A DNA stretch of 64,000 nucleotides. It comes from Methanobacterium sp. SMA-27. GTDB taxonomy: Archaea; Methanobacteriota; Methanobacteria; Methanobacteriales; Methanobacteriaceae. The notes beneath the pieces were generated by a model, which saw nothing but the letters and a program-made list of their open reading frames with translations, made no database searches and was not told where the DNA came from. The stretch spans positions 868,001 to 932,000 of the forward strand of contig NZ_JQLY01000001.1 in assembly GCF_000744455.1 (NCBI RefSeq). Reading direction: 5' to 3'. This document shows, one piece after another, positions 1-9,976 of the stretch (the stretch's first letter is position 1; each line of letters starts with the position of its first letter). Both the position numbers and the translations under genes were made by a program.

Positions 1-639
1 TGCAGTTAATCTTGATGGCAGCGGAATAGTTGTGGATCCAAAGAAAATATAACCAATACCACAGATTTAAAGGGGAAAAAGGTGGCCACACCCGGAGTAA
101 GTTCCATACAACAAGTTCTTCTACTTTATCAACTTCAGAAATATAATTTAACCACTAGTGAGGTTGATATTTCTTCGGTGGACATTTATATGCTACCCAG
201 TACATTGGCTTCCAAAAAAGTGGATGCATATATACCATATGAACCATATGTCTCCCTTGCCCCTTACAGAGACATTGGAAATGTGATGATGTACTCTGAT
301 GAGATAATGCCGGGGCATCCATGTTGTGTTATAGTTGCACGTCAGGATTTTATTGATCAGCATCCGCAGGAACTCCAAAAATTCCTGGATATACATAAAA
401 ACACCACAGAATTTGTTAACAACAATCAAAATGTGACAGCTCAGCTAATTTCAACAGAATTAACAACCAATCCTCAATTGGAAATGATGTCACTTCCTCA
501 TGTGAAATTTGTATCCCAAGTAAACAAAGCATTCCAAGATAAAGTGATTAACTTCATGAATATTGAGCTCCAAATGGGATATCTGAAAAAAAACATGACC
601 GTTGATCAAATTTTTGATACCCAATTTTTAGGTGATTAA
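1..639 (+). pseudogene. ABC transporter substrate-binding protein, sulfonate/nitrate/taurine type, partial and frameshifted
   Basis: The 5' end lies outside the window. Residues such as DLKGKKVATPG, followed by a hinge and a C-terminal alpha/beta lobe, fit the SsuA/NMT1 class of periplasmic-binding proteins, which capture alkane sulfonates, nitrate or similar anions for an ABC importer. The first 50 bases read in frame 2 (GSGIVVDPKK, then stop) and the rest reads in frame 1. Adding one A to the A-run near base 48 joins them as VDPKKNITNTTDLKGKK. The permease piece follows with no gap. A GTG at 82 could serve as a start but would remove half the protein. Family assignment is firm; the ligand is unknown. 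Confidence 0.75.
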
Positions 640-852
640 ATGAGAAAAACACTAATTTCTTTAATAGTACCAGTAATTATTGTTATATTCTGGGCATTGC
701 TAACAACTTACACGGGAATAATACCATCATATTTAATTCCAAGCCCTCATGATGTTTTTGCAGCATTTGAAGAGCTTTTAGTTAACGGCTCTCTTGTTTC
801 TGATACACTCGATACACTTACCCCTGTTTCTGTGTTAGCATCATCAGAATAA
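640..852 (+). pseudogene. ABC transporter permease, SsuC/TauC-like, truncated remnant
   Basis: The frame begins directly after the binding-protein stop. Its 70 residues match only the N-terminus of a BPD-type permease: one membrane segment (residues 5-25), then the family hallmark YLIPSPHDVFAAFEEL. It ends after an unrelated tail (TLDTLTPVSV) where a normal protein of about 250 residues would continue with four or five more membrane segments and the EAA loop. No further permease sequence or ATPase gene is found downstream in any frame, so the operon appears deleted here. This is real truncation rather than a one-base error. Confidence 0.7.
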
Positions 853-998
853 TGTTAAACTATTTATTATTTTTTTTAGTTCATAGTTTTCTGGTAATGA
901 TTTTAGATTTAGTTTTATCAAAATAGATTATTACTTTTCATACGCTCTAGGATTAGCGTAACATATTATAAAGACACCATTTAGTATTAGGTGATAAA

Positions 999-1175
999 AT
1001 GGAATCTTTCAATGGGTATAATAAAAATAGTCAAAAAGAATCAACCAGCTATTCACTTCAAGCTATAAAGTTTATGGATCCGGGCATTAAATCCTTAGAC
1101 TGTGAAACTGATGGATTATTGGATTTTGAAGTACAGATAACTTTAGATTCATTCCAAAAAACCAAAAGACAATAA
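999..1175 (+). CDS. small hypothetical protein (58 aa)
   Basis: The ATG is preceded by GGTGAT four bases upstream and by an AT-rich box (ACATATTATAAAG) near 961 that could be a TATA element. The product is polar, soluble and rich in Ser, Lys and Gln, with no membrane segment and no family I recognise. It is alone, between the broken ABC permease and the DUF3892 gene. Existence rests on the ribosome binding site and an uninterrupted frame only. Confidence 0.45.
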   Translation: MESFNGYNKNSQKESTSYSLQAIKFMDPGIKSLDCETDGLLDFEVQITLDSFQKTKRQ

Positions 1176-1601
1176 TTATTTAGTAAATAGGACACTAAAA
1201 TTAAAAGTAGTATCAGATCAGGGTTATAATATTTTTCTTCCAATTATAACCCAATTTTATTTTTATACCATGTAAAATTGAGTTTAACAATTATTAATGG
1301 GAAAATATTTTGAATTTTGATTTAAAAAAGTATTTAACTTGTCTGTATTATTAGTTTTGTTATATCACACCATTGGTTGCTTATTATATAATTTAGATAT
1401 TATTTTATGATAGAAATAACTGAATCAATCTACTAAAAAACTTAATATTTAATTCCAGAAATTATAATTGAAAAAATTTTGTTATTATATTAACCAGATG
1501 AACGATAATTCATATTTTAGTATAATAATTGAATTATTTCGAAGAAACATATCTGTATATCAAGACAAATATAAATATAATTCTGAGTAGGAGGGATATA
1601 A
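1176..1601. other. intergenic, AT-rich, no gene seen
   Basis: About 425 bases of strongly AT-rich DNA with stops in all frames. The last 40 bases contain an A/T-rich stretch and then the AGGAGGG ribosome binding site of the following TTG-started gene. Confidence 0.6.
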
Positions 1602-1897
1602 TTGGTAGATAAAGTTCACTATTGGATTTCAGAAGTTTGTTACAAGGATAACCATATCGAATCTGTCAGAATATATAAAGATAGCGAAGTTGTATATGGG
1701 TTAGAAAAAACATGGACTGTAACAGCAGTTATCGATACTATAAATAAAGGTTATAACATTGGTACTATGATTAAAAAAGAGGGTAGATGGTGTGCAGGGG
1801 CCATAATAGAAGTAGTAACATAGACGGAACAGAGTATATCTGGACCGACAGGGATTCATCAGCGGAAGATAATCTAGAAAATCTTCCAAGATTCTAA
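1602..1897 (+). pseudogene. DUF3892 domain protein, frameshifted
   Basis: A TTG start at 1602 follows AGGAGGG (1589-1595) by six bases. The first frame gives 73 residues ending GAIIEVVT and a stop at 1821. The next frame continues without a gap as IDGTEYIWTDRDSSAEDNL and ends NLENLPRF at 1897. The ending D..S..NL..LP(R/Y) is the signature of DUF3892, a small beta-rich domain of unknown role. Lengthening the AA at 1816-1817 by one A restores VVNIDGTEYI and one protein of about 98 residues, the usual length for this family. The gene stands alone. The break is probably a sequencing indel. Confidence 0.7.
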
Positions 1898-2199
1898 AAA
1901 GGAAATATATTCCCAATTCTTTTTAAAATTTAGAAATATTCTATATATCAAAAATTCTGTTATTATGTCATTAGCTTTGCCACAAATATAATGGATTTCT
2001 ATGTGATATAATGAGAATAAATACAGTTAAAATGCATTAAAATTCAAATTCTTAACTAAATAAATATTACTTCTAAAATACTAAAATCCAGAATAAAACA
2101 ATAGAAAAAAAGTATTATATTAATTAAATCGAATTTTACAGAGGGGGTAATTATATCCCAAAAAGTAAGAATGGTTTAGCTGTATATAAACCGGCTAAT

Positions 2200-2586
2200 T
2201 CACTTCTTAAACGGAATATAAACCCCGGAACTGAATTGAGAATAAGTTTCTTTATCAAATTTAGGGTAATCTAAATCTGCATCGTTGAAAATTCCCACAT
2301 AAGCTATATAAAAATATTTTTTAGAAATTAAAAATATTGCCGAATAATCATTTAAAATGTCTTCAAAATTTTCTTCATTACATTTTATTTCAAGATCATC
2401 CATTTCCTTAGTTATTTTATCTTTTATTTCAAGCATCCTGAAATAAATTTCATCCTCGTTTTTATCAATTACTTCATTAAACTTTTCAATAAATTCTTCG
2501 CTACGATCACCACTCAATCCTTCAATATTATCAAAATTATTAAAAACAAAATTTTTTATATAATCTGATACAACATACTTTTCCAT
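2200..2586 (-). CDS. hypothetical protein (128 aa)
   Basis: The ATG at 2586 is preceded by GGTGGT at good spacing. The product is acidic and predicted mostly helical (residues 1-90, with an EKFNEVIDKNEDEI-type amphipathic segment), followed by a short beta-like region rich in aromatics (YFYIAYVGIF) and a polar end. There is no signal peptide or membrane segment. I do not recognise the family. It is a single-gene unit between AT-rich spacers. Confidence 0.7.
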   Translation of the reverse strand: MEKYVVSDYIKNFVFNNFDNIEGLSGDRSEEFIEKFNEVIDKNEDEIYFRMLEIKDKITKEMDDLEIKCNEENFEDILNDYSAIFLISKKYFYIAYVGIFNDADLDYPKFDKETYSQFSSGVYIPFKK

Positions 2587-2863
2587 AAAATACCACCAAT
2601 ATCAGATTTGTTTTTAAACACATTTAAGTTAATCTAACAACATAAAATCTAGAAATTGTTCATAATCTTTCTAATTACACTTTAATTTCAAAAAAACGAT
2701 GGAATTAATCTAATTTTATCCTAAAATAATTTTGAAAACATTTAAATTAAATCCATAGGTAATATAGGATATATAAAAATAAAATTTCATTATTTTCAAA
2801 TAGAATTATTCATACTACCAGGATAAATTTTACTTAAATGCATAACAAGGGGGAATATGATTT

Positions 2864-3103
2864 ATGGACTTAAAGGAAGATAATGAATATGAATTAGAAC
2901 TAAAAAAAGCAAAAAAAGAATATTTAATAGCCGCTGATTTTTTAAAAGGATATTTCAGGTTCATTTATGAAAATGCAGGCAAGAAATGGACTGAAAAAGA
3001 TGATGCTGAAATTGAAAAAGTGATGTGTGCTATAAAAAATTTAGCATATTGGGAATCTGTAAAAGCAACACGTATCATGACAAAAAGACAAAAACCAGAA
3101 TAG
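2864..3103 (+). CDS. hypothetical protein (79 aa)
   Basis: The start follows a strong AGGGGGAA site around 2848. The protein is lysine- and glutamate-rich and mainly helical: a charged N-terminal helix (residues 1-20), then AADFLKGYFRFIYENAGKKW and a second helix ending in a basic tail. No known domain is evident. It sits alone with about 280 bases of AT-rich DNA in front. A soluble adaptor or DNA-associated role is possible, but nothing in the sequence shows it. Confidence 0.65.
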   Translation: MDLKEDNEYELELKKAKKEYLIAADFLKGYFRFIYENAGKKWTEKDDAEIEKVMCAIKNLAYWESVKATRIMTKRQKPE

Positions 3104-3312
3104 AAAAAAAAATTAATTCTAACTAATCAATTGGATTTGTATTATATTAACAAAATAAAGAGAAGAAAACAAAAATCTCTCCTCAAAAAAAGGATAATTG
3201 AATTAGAAATAAGTTAAAAAATATTTGGAAAGAAATTATTTACAATATTCAAAGAATATTTAGTTCATTTATAAAATTTCTCCCGAACTAAAACAGGTCC
3301 AATTATTCTATC

Positions 3313-4439
3313 CTAATCTATTCCGGTGAGATTTAAGATGGTGAGTGTTAATTCATTGTTCTCTGTTTTACCATTACCATATACTATGGAAACTGTTATT
3401 ATATGATTTTCCTGGGAGACATCTGGATTTATAATCCTATTATCCTCGCTTGTAAGTGCTAATTCATAAACCGAATCATCCGGGGTGAAACTTGTAAAAT
3501 CCCTAATAATTTTTCCTGTGGACTGGTCAATAATTTTATACTTGCCTGCAATGGTTTTTAACAGATCATCAGAAAGAGGGTTGTTGTTCTGGTCTAAGAA
3601 ATTTATTGATAATATTCTACTCGACCTTTCTGTAATGGTTTTCTTTTTAGAAACCAGATTTAAATCTAAATTTACCTCTGTGAATGAATAATCCATCTTT
3701 GGAAATCCTAAACCAAATGGTATCATTGGAGATCCATTTAGACAGTAATTTGGACCGTTAATGCCTATTACTGTCGAAATCTCGTTGTAAATGTCTGAAA
3801 GTTTTCTTGGTTTGAGATTACAGCAGTATCATAGGTTAATAATTCTATAACCATTCTCTTTTGAGTTTCTTCAATAAGAGTTTTAATAGCCTTAGAAAGG
3901 GGTATGCCATTGGTGTGGCTAATATTGATTTTTGGGATTATAAAATCAAGTTCTTCAGCAGTTGTTTGAAGTGTTTGGGCTTTCCAGTTTAGTGAAGCAG
4001 AAACTTCCACAGAGGGATTCAGTTTATGTATGGTTCCTGACATATCCTTTGCAAATTCTGCCAGTATTGTTGATTTCTGATCATCGGTATAACCATCCCA
4101 TGCATGCCAATGGAAGTCATCGAAGGAAATACCCATAATAACGGGAAAGTCTTGGAGTAACTGTAAAAGTGCCTGTTTTAACGTGTTTCTGTGTTGATTG
4201 TTAGTTGGATCCACTAGGGATGATTGATCCGAAGCTTTGAATCCATTTATGTTAATTATCAATTTTAGATTGGTATGTTCTAAATCGCTTATCAGTTTGT
4301 TCAAATTTTTTTTACACACTGTATAATCCTTCAACAAGAAACTGTCTTTATAAAACACAGTTGTTAATCCTCTATTTTCCAGCTCAACAAAATCTGGGTT
4401 AGGATTGCCCTCGATAAGATATAAACCTCTGATATCCAT
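3313..4439 (-). pseudogene. glycoside-hydrolase-like TIM-barrel protein, frameshifted
   Basis: The N-terminal part (223 residues from the ATG at 4439, with GAGG upstream) alternates beta strands and helices in TIM-barrel fashion. It has acidic clusters at strand ends, notably GISFDDFHWHAWDGY near residue 125 and EVSASLNWKAQ, typical of polysaccharide-processing barrels. The frame stops after TTRFRQ near 3768, while the next frame continues TVIGINGPNYCLNGSPMIPFG and runs to 3313 as a beta-rich C-terminal domain. Lengthening an AA to AAA near 3785 gives TFTNEISTVIGING, a single protein of about 375 residues. There is no signal peptide, so it may act in the cytoplasm. The substrate is unknown and the enzyme assignment rests on fold pattern only. 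Confidence 0.5.
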
Positions 4440-4973
4440 AATTTTTAAACCTCTTGATCTTTTGTTTAATACAAGTTAAAATCTGATTCATCACTTACTA
4501 TATTCTATACTTCAAATGACATAAATTTTTCAGAAAAATTATTTTTTAAAGAATAATTAATCAATTAAATACAGATGAGATACGGCATTTAATTAATTCA
4601 TATACAACAACAGCAACGATATTATTTCAATTCCATTCAAATCTACTATTAACCTATTAAAATGTGATTTAAACTGATAAAAAATGATATAATAAATTTT
4701 AATGAATAGGTTTTGATTATAATTTGAACTTTATAATTATTTAGTAAAAAAAAATGGAATTTATGTTCAATATTAAATTAATTTGGATTTAGAATGGAAT
4801 ACTAAATAAATTATTGTTATTCCATAAATCAACATGTAATAATAAAAAGAAGTTGGTTCACCCCGATTATTCTACCATCCCTTCTCAAAACAAAGAATAT
4901 ATATGCTTAAGATCAAGATTGTATAAGTAATATATATTAATATAATATTTTAACAAAATTGATAGTGATTGAA
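4440..4973. other. intergenic between divergent genes, no gene seen
   Basis: About 530 bases, extremely AT-rich, between the divergent TIM-barrel gene and the pseudomurein-binding protein gene. An AT-rich run at 4920-4955 (ATATATTAATATAATATTTT) probably holds the promoter of the latter. No open frame with a ribosome binding site was found. Confidence 0.6.
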
Positions 4974-6714
4974 GTGAAGAAATCATTTATTATTTCGATA
5001 TTATTTTTAATCTTTTTGCTAAGCGTAAGCAATGTATCTGCAGCAGATCCTATAACATTTACTTCTGATCAAGTGATCAATGCAACAGGCTTCATACTAT
5101 CCTATGTGGACACAAATCAAACACTTCCAGTAGATGTAAATATATCTGGATGTATGGTGAGCATGTCACAATTATTAGAACTGTTAACATCAGTTGTATT
5201 AAATATAAACAATACTTCATCCGATACAATTGCTCTTGAAAATTATGATAATCCCCCCAATCCTTCAGAAAACATCACAAATAGTATTATAAATTCAACA
5301 GAATATCTGGAAATTGCAAATCGAGTAAAGTCTTTTATGGATTCTAATAAACGTGCACCTAATTATGCTACTCAAACAAGTACTGGAAACACAATCCGTT
5401 TTGAATCATTAGTTTACATGTATTCACAAATCTTGAACTCTTACAACCAAACCAGTGTTCTACCAGATAATGTAAATGTCACATCTTGGTACTATGTTAC
5501 AAATAAAATAAACATCACTAATCTAATTGGTAATACAAGTTATGGATATGTTGAAAAAGAAATATATGGAAATCAAAGCTCGAATCAGACAATAGTTCTC
5601 ATAGTTGGAGTACACCCTCAAGAAAATGGTATACACACTGCCATTGCCAATGCCTTAGAAACCAGACATTAGATCTCACAAAGAGGTATATTATTTATAA
5701 AGTACATGTAACTCAAGATGCTGATGATTACAATAAAGGACGGTTAAATGGACAATTACTAGCACAAGAGTTCGTAGTACCCGATGTTCCTAAAGAAAAA
5801 CCAATTTTGGCACTGGATATTCATGAAAATCAATACCAGAATAGTGGTTATGCTTATTCCAGATTTTTATATCCAATTTCAAATACAAATGTTACAACTA
5901 CCTATGCAAATGAAATAATCAGTCAAATGCCATTTTTAGTTATATACACTCCTCCAAACCATACTAGTCCAGAATATGTTACTGTTCCAATTGCAAATAT
6001 GGAATACCAACAATAATCTATGAAACATTCATAAATGACGAACAAAACAAAAAAGCTTCCGATGCAACTGCATTTATAAATGCATTAAACACTGCAATCG
6101 GGACCACCCCTATAGTAGACCCTATTGTTGATCCTGTAGGCCCTATTGAAGATATAATAAACATCACAGCAGAGGCCAATTATAAAACTGGACTATACAA
6201 CACTGATAAAAGAATTATTCTTTCAATGAATATAAATGGATCTATTTATTACACTACAAACAGCACCACCCCTACTAATAATAGCAAAAAATATACAGGT
6301 CCATTTATAATATCATCCACATCTACATTGAAGTTTATTACAATTAAAAATAGTAAAAAATCCCCTGTTTATACAGAAAGGTATAACATTGATAAAATAT
6401 CTCCAAAAGTAACTATAACTAATCCTAAAAATGGTGCAAAAGGATTTTCAAAAACAGCAACAATATCAATAAAATTCAGTGAAAATATTAAAACAAGTAG
6501 TAAATGGTCTAATATTTATATTAAAAACTTAAATACAGCAAAAAAAGTTGGAATCAGCAAATCAATAAAAAATAACATACTCAATATCAAAATGACTAAA
6601 AAAAGATTTGGATATAATACATACCAAGTTTATATTCCTGCTGGAGCAGTAAAGGACAATGCAGGAAATAATATTGCTACTACAACCAGTTTTAAGTTTA
6701 AAACCTGCAAATAA
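4974..6714 (+). pseudogene. secreted pseudomurein-binding protein with metallopeptidase/deacylase-like core and Ig-like tail, two frameshifts
   Basis: I chose the GTG at 4974 because the product then starts MKKSFIISILFLIF, a clean signal peptide cut after VSA-A near residue 24. Two pseudomurein-binding repeats follow (FILSYVDTNQTLP...MSQLLELLT and ANRVKSFMDSNKRAPNY). The core has GVHPQENGIHTAIANAL, resembling the metal-binding HxxE of zinc carboxypeptidase/desuccinylase folds, and later LALDIHENQYQNSGYAYSRF. The tail has a chitobiase-like segment (IYYTTNSTTPT...YTGPF) and an SbsA-like Ig domain (SPKVTITNPKNGAKGFS). Breaks lie near 5667 and 6005. One extra A gives ETRTLDLTKRY, and GG to GGG gives ANMGIPTIIYETF, so the full protein is about 580 residues. 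It likely binds and perhaps trims cell-wall pseudomurein. Peptidase activity is inferred. Confidence 0.7.
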
Positions 6715-6820
6715 CTCAATTTATATTGATATTAGATGAAATGAAATATATTTAAGACAATATCAAACTTTTATTATAAGCTTGAAGGAAGAAAATATTT
6801 AATTTTTAATGGTGTGTTTT

Positions 6821-7411
6821 ATGGTGAAATCATTCAATATTTTAGAAGCAGAAATAAAAAATATGGCACTTAAAGATGGAGCAAGCATAGTTTTACCCAT
6901 TAATCCCGAAGAAGTTGTGGTTGAGAATTGGGTTAGATTAAAATGTCAGTTTGGATGTCCTAATTACGCTAAAAAATTATCATGCCCACCTTACAGTCCA
7001 AAACCAGAAGATACCAAAAAAGTGCTTAATGAGTATTCTAAAGCATTTTTAATTGGATACAAGGGATCAACCCTATTTAACAGATATGATACTGAAAATA
7101 TGGATGATTTATTTCCTAAAGTTTTAAAAGATATACGCAGATCCTTGTTTGAGATAGAAAAACATGCATTTTTATCAGGATATTACAAGTCATTTGTATA
7201 TGGGTTTTGTGGCCCTTGTACAAGTTGTGATAAATGTGTAGTTGAAGATGGTATTTTATCTTGTAAATATGCTACTGAATCCAGACCTTCAATGGAGGCA
7301 TCGGGCATTGATGTCTTTAAAACAGTTAAAAATGCAGGATTAGAATTAGAGGTTCAAACCAGTAAAAATCTCAATGAGTTACGCATGTTTACTCTATTAT
7401 TAATAGAATAA
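6821..7411 (+). CDS. DUF2284 metal-binding protein
   Basis: The product has the Cys clusters of the DUF2284 family: KCQFGCPNYAKKLSCPPYSP near residues 40-60 and GPCTSCDKC...LSCKYATESRPSMEASGIDVF near 135-165, consistent with an Fe-S or other metal centre. These cytosolic proteins are common in methanogens and anaerobes; their reaction is not established. ATGs exist at 6809 and 6821. The second has GGTG just upstream and removes a short odd leader, so I prefer it (196 residues). The gene is single, downstream of the pseudomurein-binding protein with its own AT-rich leader. Confidence 0.8.
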   Translation: MVKSFNILEAEIKNMALKDGASIVLPINPEEVVVENWVRLKCQFGCPNYAKKLSCPPYSPKPEDTKKVLNEYSKAFLIGYKGSTLFNRYDTENMDDLFPKVLKDIRRSLFEIEKHAFLSGYYKSFVYGFCGPCTSCDKCVVEDGILSCKYATESRPSMEASGIDVFKTVKNAGLELEVQTSKNLNELRMFTLLLIE

Positions 7412-7578
7412 ATTTCACCCCGAAATCATTGCACAAGAAATAAAACAATTCCTTAAAGAGGAATAAAATCCGAATTGGGGACAAATACAAGATTATTTCA
7501 AGGATTAAATTTATCCTCTATTAGCTTTAATTTTTATGCTAACCTTTATTATATCACTTATATAACCTCTTGATATTG

Positions 7579-8367
7579 TTATCTGAGAAGTTTGTCAAGA
7601 GCTTTGGCAGCTGTTATTTGAACATCATTGACTTTATCGTTTAATACTTTTTGGAGTGGTTCTATTGCACGAGCATCCCCAATATTACCAAGAGCATTGG
7701 CAGCAGACATTCTCACCCACGGATTTTCATCTTTTAATGTGCTTATGAGAGGTATAACTGCATTTACATCTCCTATTTCGCCAAGTGTTTCTGCAGCATG
7801 CCCTTTCATTTGCCATTCTTTATCTTTTAATGCATTAATGAGAAGTTCCACTGCAGGTTCTCCTATTTTAACAAGAGAAATAATAGAATTACTTCTAACA
7901 CCATTATTTTCATCATTTAATATGTTTATGAGAGGTTTGATTGCACGTACATCTCCTATTTCGCCAAGTGTTTCTGCAGCCTGCCATCTTACACGCCACT
8001 CATCATCTTTTAATGCATTAATGAGCGGTTCAACTGCAGATTGACCCATTTCGCTAAGAGCCTTGGCACCATTCTTTCGCACATTCCAATCTTCATCTTT
8101 TAGTGAATCTATGAGCTTTTCAACCGAAAGTTCTCCAATTTCTCCCTTATATTCGCTTTTACTTGGTAAATCTGAATTTTCTTCGTTTAAATTGGGATGT
8201 TCCATTATACTTGAATCAGTAATTTTACCAATAGCAAAAGCAGCGTCCCTTCGAACTGACTCATCATTTGTGTATTTAAGCAAATTCATGAGTCCTTTAA
8301 TGTCTTTATCCTTTTCCATTTTTTTAATATCTGGTTTACCCATCCCTAACAACTTTTTTATATCCAT
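7579..8367 (-). CDS. HEAT-repeat (PBS-lyase-like) protein
   Basis: The 262 residues are built almost wholly of about seven HEAT/PBS-lyase-type repeats of roughly 31 residues with the pattern A(V/I)xPLIxALKDxxxxVRxxAAxALGxIG, starting after a short lysine-rich N-terminus. Such alpha-solenoids are protein-protein scaffolds; catalytic function is not expected. The start at 8367 follows AAGGGGT. The repeats are similar at DNA level (GAAATAGGAGATGT recurs), showing recent internal duplication. No partner gene is adjacent, and the flavodoxin cluster begins about 145 bases upstream on the same strand. Confidence 0.85.
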   Translation of the reverse strand: MDIKKLLGMGKPDIKKMEKDKDIKGLMNLLKYTNDESVRRDAAFAIGKITDSSIMEHPNLNEENSDLPSKSEYKGEIGELSVEKLIDSLKDEDWNVRKNGAKALSEMGQSAVEPLINALKDDEWRVRWQAAETLGEIGDVRAIKPLINILNDENNGVRSNSIISLVKIGEPAVELLINALKDKEWQMKGHAAETLGEIGDVNAVIPLISTLKDENPWVRMSAANALGNIGDARAIEPLQKVLNDKVNDVQITAAKALDKLLR

Positions 8368-8511
8368 TAAAATTTTACCCCTTTATAATTATCAATATTT
8401 TTAATTAGAATAGATGGTTACGGTTCATACATAAATTAATATTTTACTAAGTTAATTTATTTTTTAAAAGTATAATATTGTTTTAAAAACTATTTAGGAT
8501 GATTTGAAATA

Positions 8512-9369
8512 TTATTTATTCTGCTGCATGTCTGAAATCATTACATCAGGGTGATGATAACTTTTAGGAAATTCACCATATCCATGGATAGCATTTTGCG
8601 GGCACCATTTTATGCATGCTAAGCATGTTTCACAATGATGTTGCCATACTGGTTTACCCTCAACTAATTTAATATTATGTACGGGGCAAATCTTGGCACA
8701 GGTAGTGCAGTTTTTACAGTTCTCGTCTGTATGATAACTGTTGTCCATTAGGTGTATTATTTCCTCTGCTGGGAGATTAGGATTTTTTTTAAATCCTGCT
8801 GTATTGGACATTGATTTTAAGAATATGGGTTTAAAAATAGCAGTTTTCATAATTCGTTCTAAAATGTTAACCACTGGTTTGATTAGAATACTATCAGTGT
8901 CAAATTTGTATTCTTGCTTGGCCAGAACACATTCACAAATTGTGGCAAGTTTCTCCTTTTTCCAGTCTTGATATAATTTCTCTTTGTTTTCAAAAGGCTT
9001 GGTGAAGGCGTTTTGGGGCATATGAACTCCAAATCCTGATGAAAGCCGACCGCCGCGTGAATTGATCATTTTATCCAACAGTTTTAATGTTGTGCCAAAT
9101 CCGCCGCCATATGTACAGACTGCAAAGATATAAGGTTTATTAATGTTTTCGAGTTTCATAACAAATCTCTGGACAATAAGTGGGATATTAATAATTCCTG
9201 TGTAATAAACCGGGAATATAATCCCGATCACATCTGCATTGGTTGTTATATGGTCGTGATTCATAACTGTAGGGATGGGTATCAGTTTACCATTGGTTTT
9301 TTCAGAGATTTCCCTTGCTACTGCAAATGAATTACCAGTTCCAGAAAAATAATAAATTTCAATATTCAT
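8512..9369 (-). CDS. EFR1-type flavodoxin/ferredoxin fusion protein
   Basis: The N-terminal half is a flavodoxin-like domain opening with IYYFSGTGNSFAVAREI, whose SGTGNS loop binds FMN phosphate. The C-terminus carries two 4Fe-4S motifs, CKNCTTCAKICPVH and CETCLACIKWCPQN (about residues 215-260). This is the EFR1-type electron-transfer architecture. I place the start at 9369 because AAAGGA lies upstream and the homology begins there. A longer frame to 9420 adds an unconvincing leader. It is the last gene of a minus-strand redox cluster, 69 bases after the flavodoxin gene, and probably passes low-potential electrons to or from a partner enzyme not yet known. Confidence 0.88.
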   Translation of the reverse strand: MNIEIYYFSGTGNSFAVAREISEKTNGKLIPIPTVMNHDHITTNADVIGIIFPVYYTGIINIPLIVQRFVMKLENINKPYIFAVCTYGGGFGTTLKLLDKMINSRGGRLSSGFGVHMPQNAFTKPFENKEKLYQDWKKEKLATICECVLAKQEYKFDTDSILIKPVVNILERIMKTAIFKPIFLKSMSNTAGFKKNPNLPAEEIIHLMDNSYHTDENCKNCTTCAKICPVHNIKLVEGKPVWQHHCETCLACIKWCPQNAIHGYGEFPKSYHHPDVMISDMQQNK

Positions 9370-9438
9370 GATAAATTCCTTTTGGATTATTTTTGAACCT
9401 GATTGTTTGTGATATAACAAGAACTTTTACTAGAACTA

Positions 9439-9966
9439 TTATTTTCTACCTTGATTACCATTTGGGTTGTTTTCTATCACTTTCAATGCAAAGTCTTCTG
9501 CATTTTTAAGGTCTTTATCATTGGGTCTGCCCTTATTCATTCCCCCAAAAAGCTTAAGAAAACTATTGGTGTTAAAACCTTTACATTGAAATTCATCAAC
9601 AATTAGGTAGCCTTTAGATTCTAATTTTTTCCTGAGAGTCGCGTGATCGTTAGAAGCTTTAGATTTTCCTGTAATTCCTGCTGTAGAGAAAATGAATGCT
9701 TTTTTGTTAGTAACTTGGGGTAGTGAATCTGCTAGGTTAAGCAGAGACTCCTCGTGTTTGGCACTATATATTCCTGAGCCAAATCCTATGAAATCATATT
9801 CTTGAAGTTCTTCAGGTTTAATTTCCTTTGGCGTTTTTATTTCTGCATCAAGAACTTTAGCGATTACTTTAGCTACCTTCTCGGTGTTATGATGATGATA
9901 TGAATACAATAATAAGAGAGATTTCATTGGTAACGATTCTTTGAGCCCATTTACATTATTTTCCAT
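9439..9966 (-). CDS. flavodoxin-family protein
   Basis: The core begins LLLYSYHHHNTEKVAKVIAKVLDAE and contains DFIGFGSGIYSAKHEESLL and KKAFIFSTAGITG, the order expected for a flavodoxin-like FMN-binding fold. The usual SxTGNT phosphate loop is altered to SYHHHNT, which is common in flavodoxin-domain reductases of methanogens. The start at 9966 follows GAGGTG; ATGs at 9987 and 9927 are alternatives. It lies 10 bases after the oxidoreductase gene, so the two are almost certainly co-transcribed. It is likely a cytosolic one- or two-electron carrier. Confidence 0.85.
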   Translation of the reverse strand: MENNVNGLKESLPMKSLLLLYSYHHHNTEKVAKVIAKVLDAEIKTPKEIKPEELQEYDFIGFGSGIYSAKHEESLLNLADSLPQVTNKKAFIFSTAGITGKSKASNDHATLRKKLESKGYLIVDEFQCKGFNTNSFLKLFGGMNKGRPNDKDLKNAEDFALKVIENNPNGNQGRK

Positions 9967-9976
9967 TTTTTCACCT

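Noticed and set aside
193..429. Minus-strand open frame opposite the ABC binding protein
   Set aside because: It lies wholly over a better-supported coding frame and has no ribosome binding site or family features.
7628..8404. Two long plus-strand frames over the HEAT-repeat gene
   Set aside because: They are mirror frames produced by repeated codons of the HEAT repeats; composition (Ser/Ile/Phe rich) is typical of antisense artefacts.
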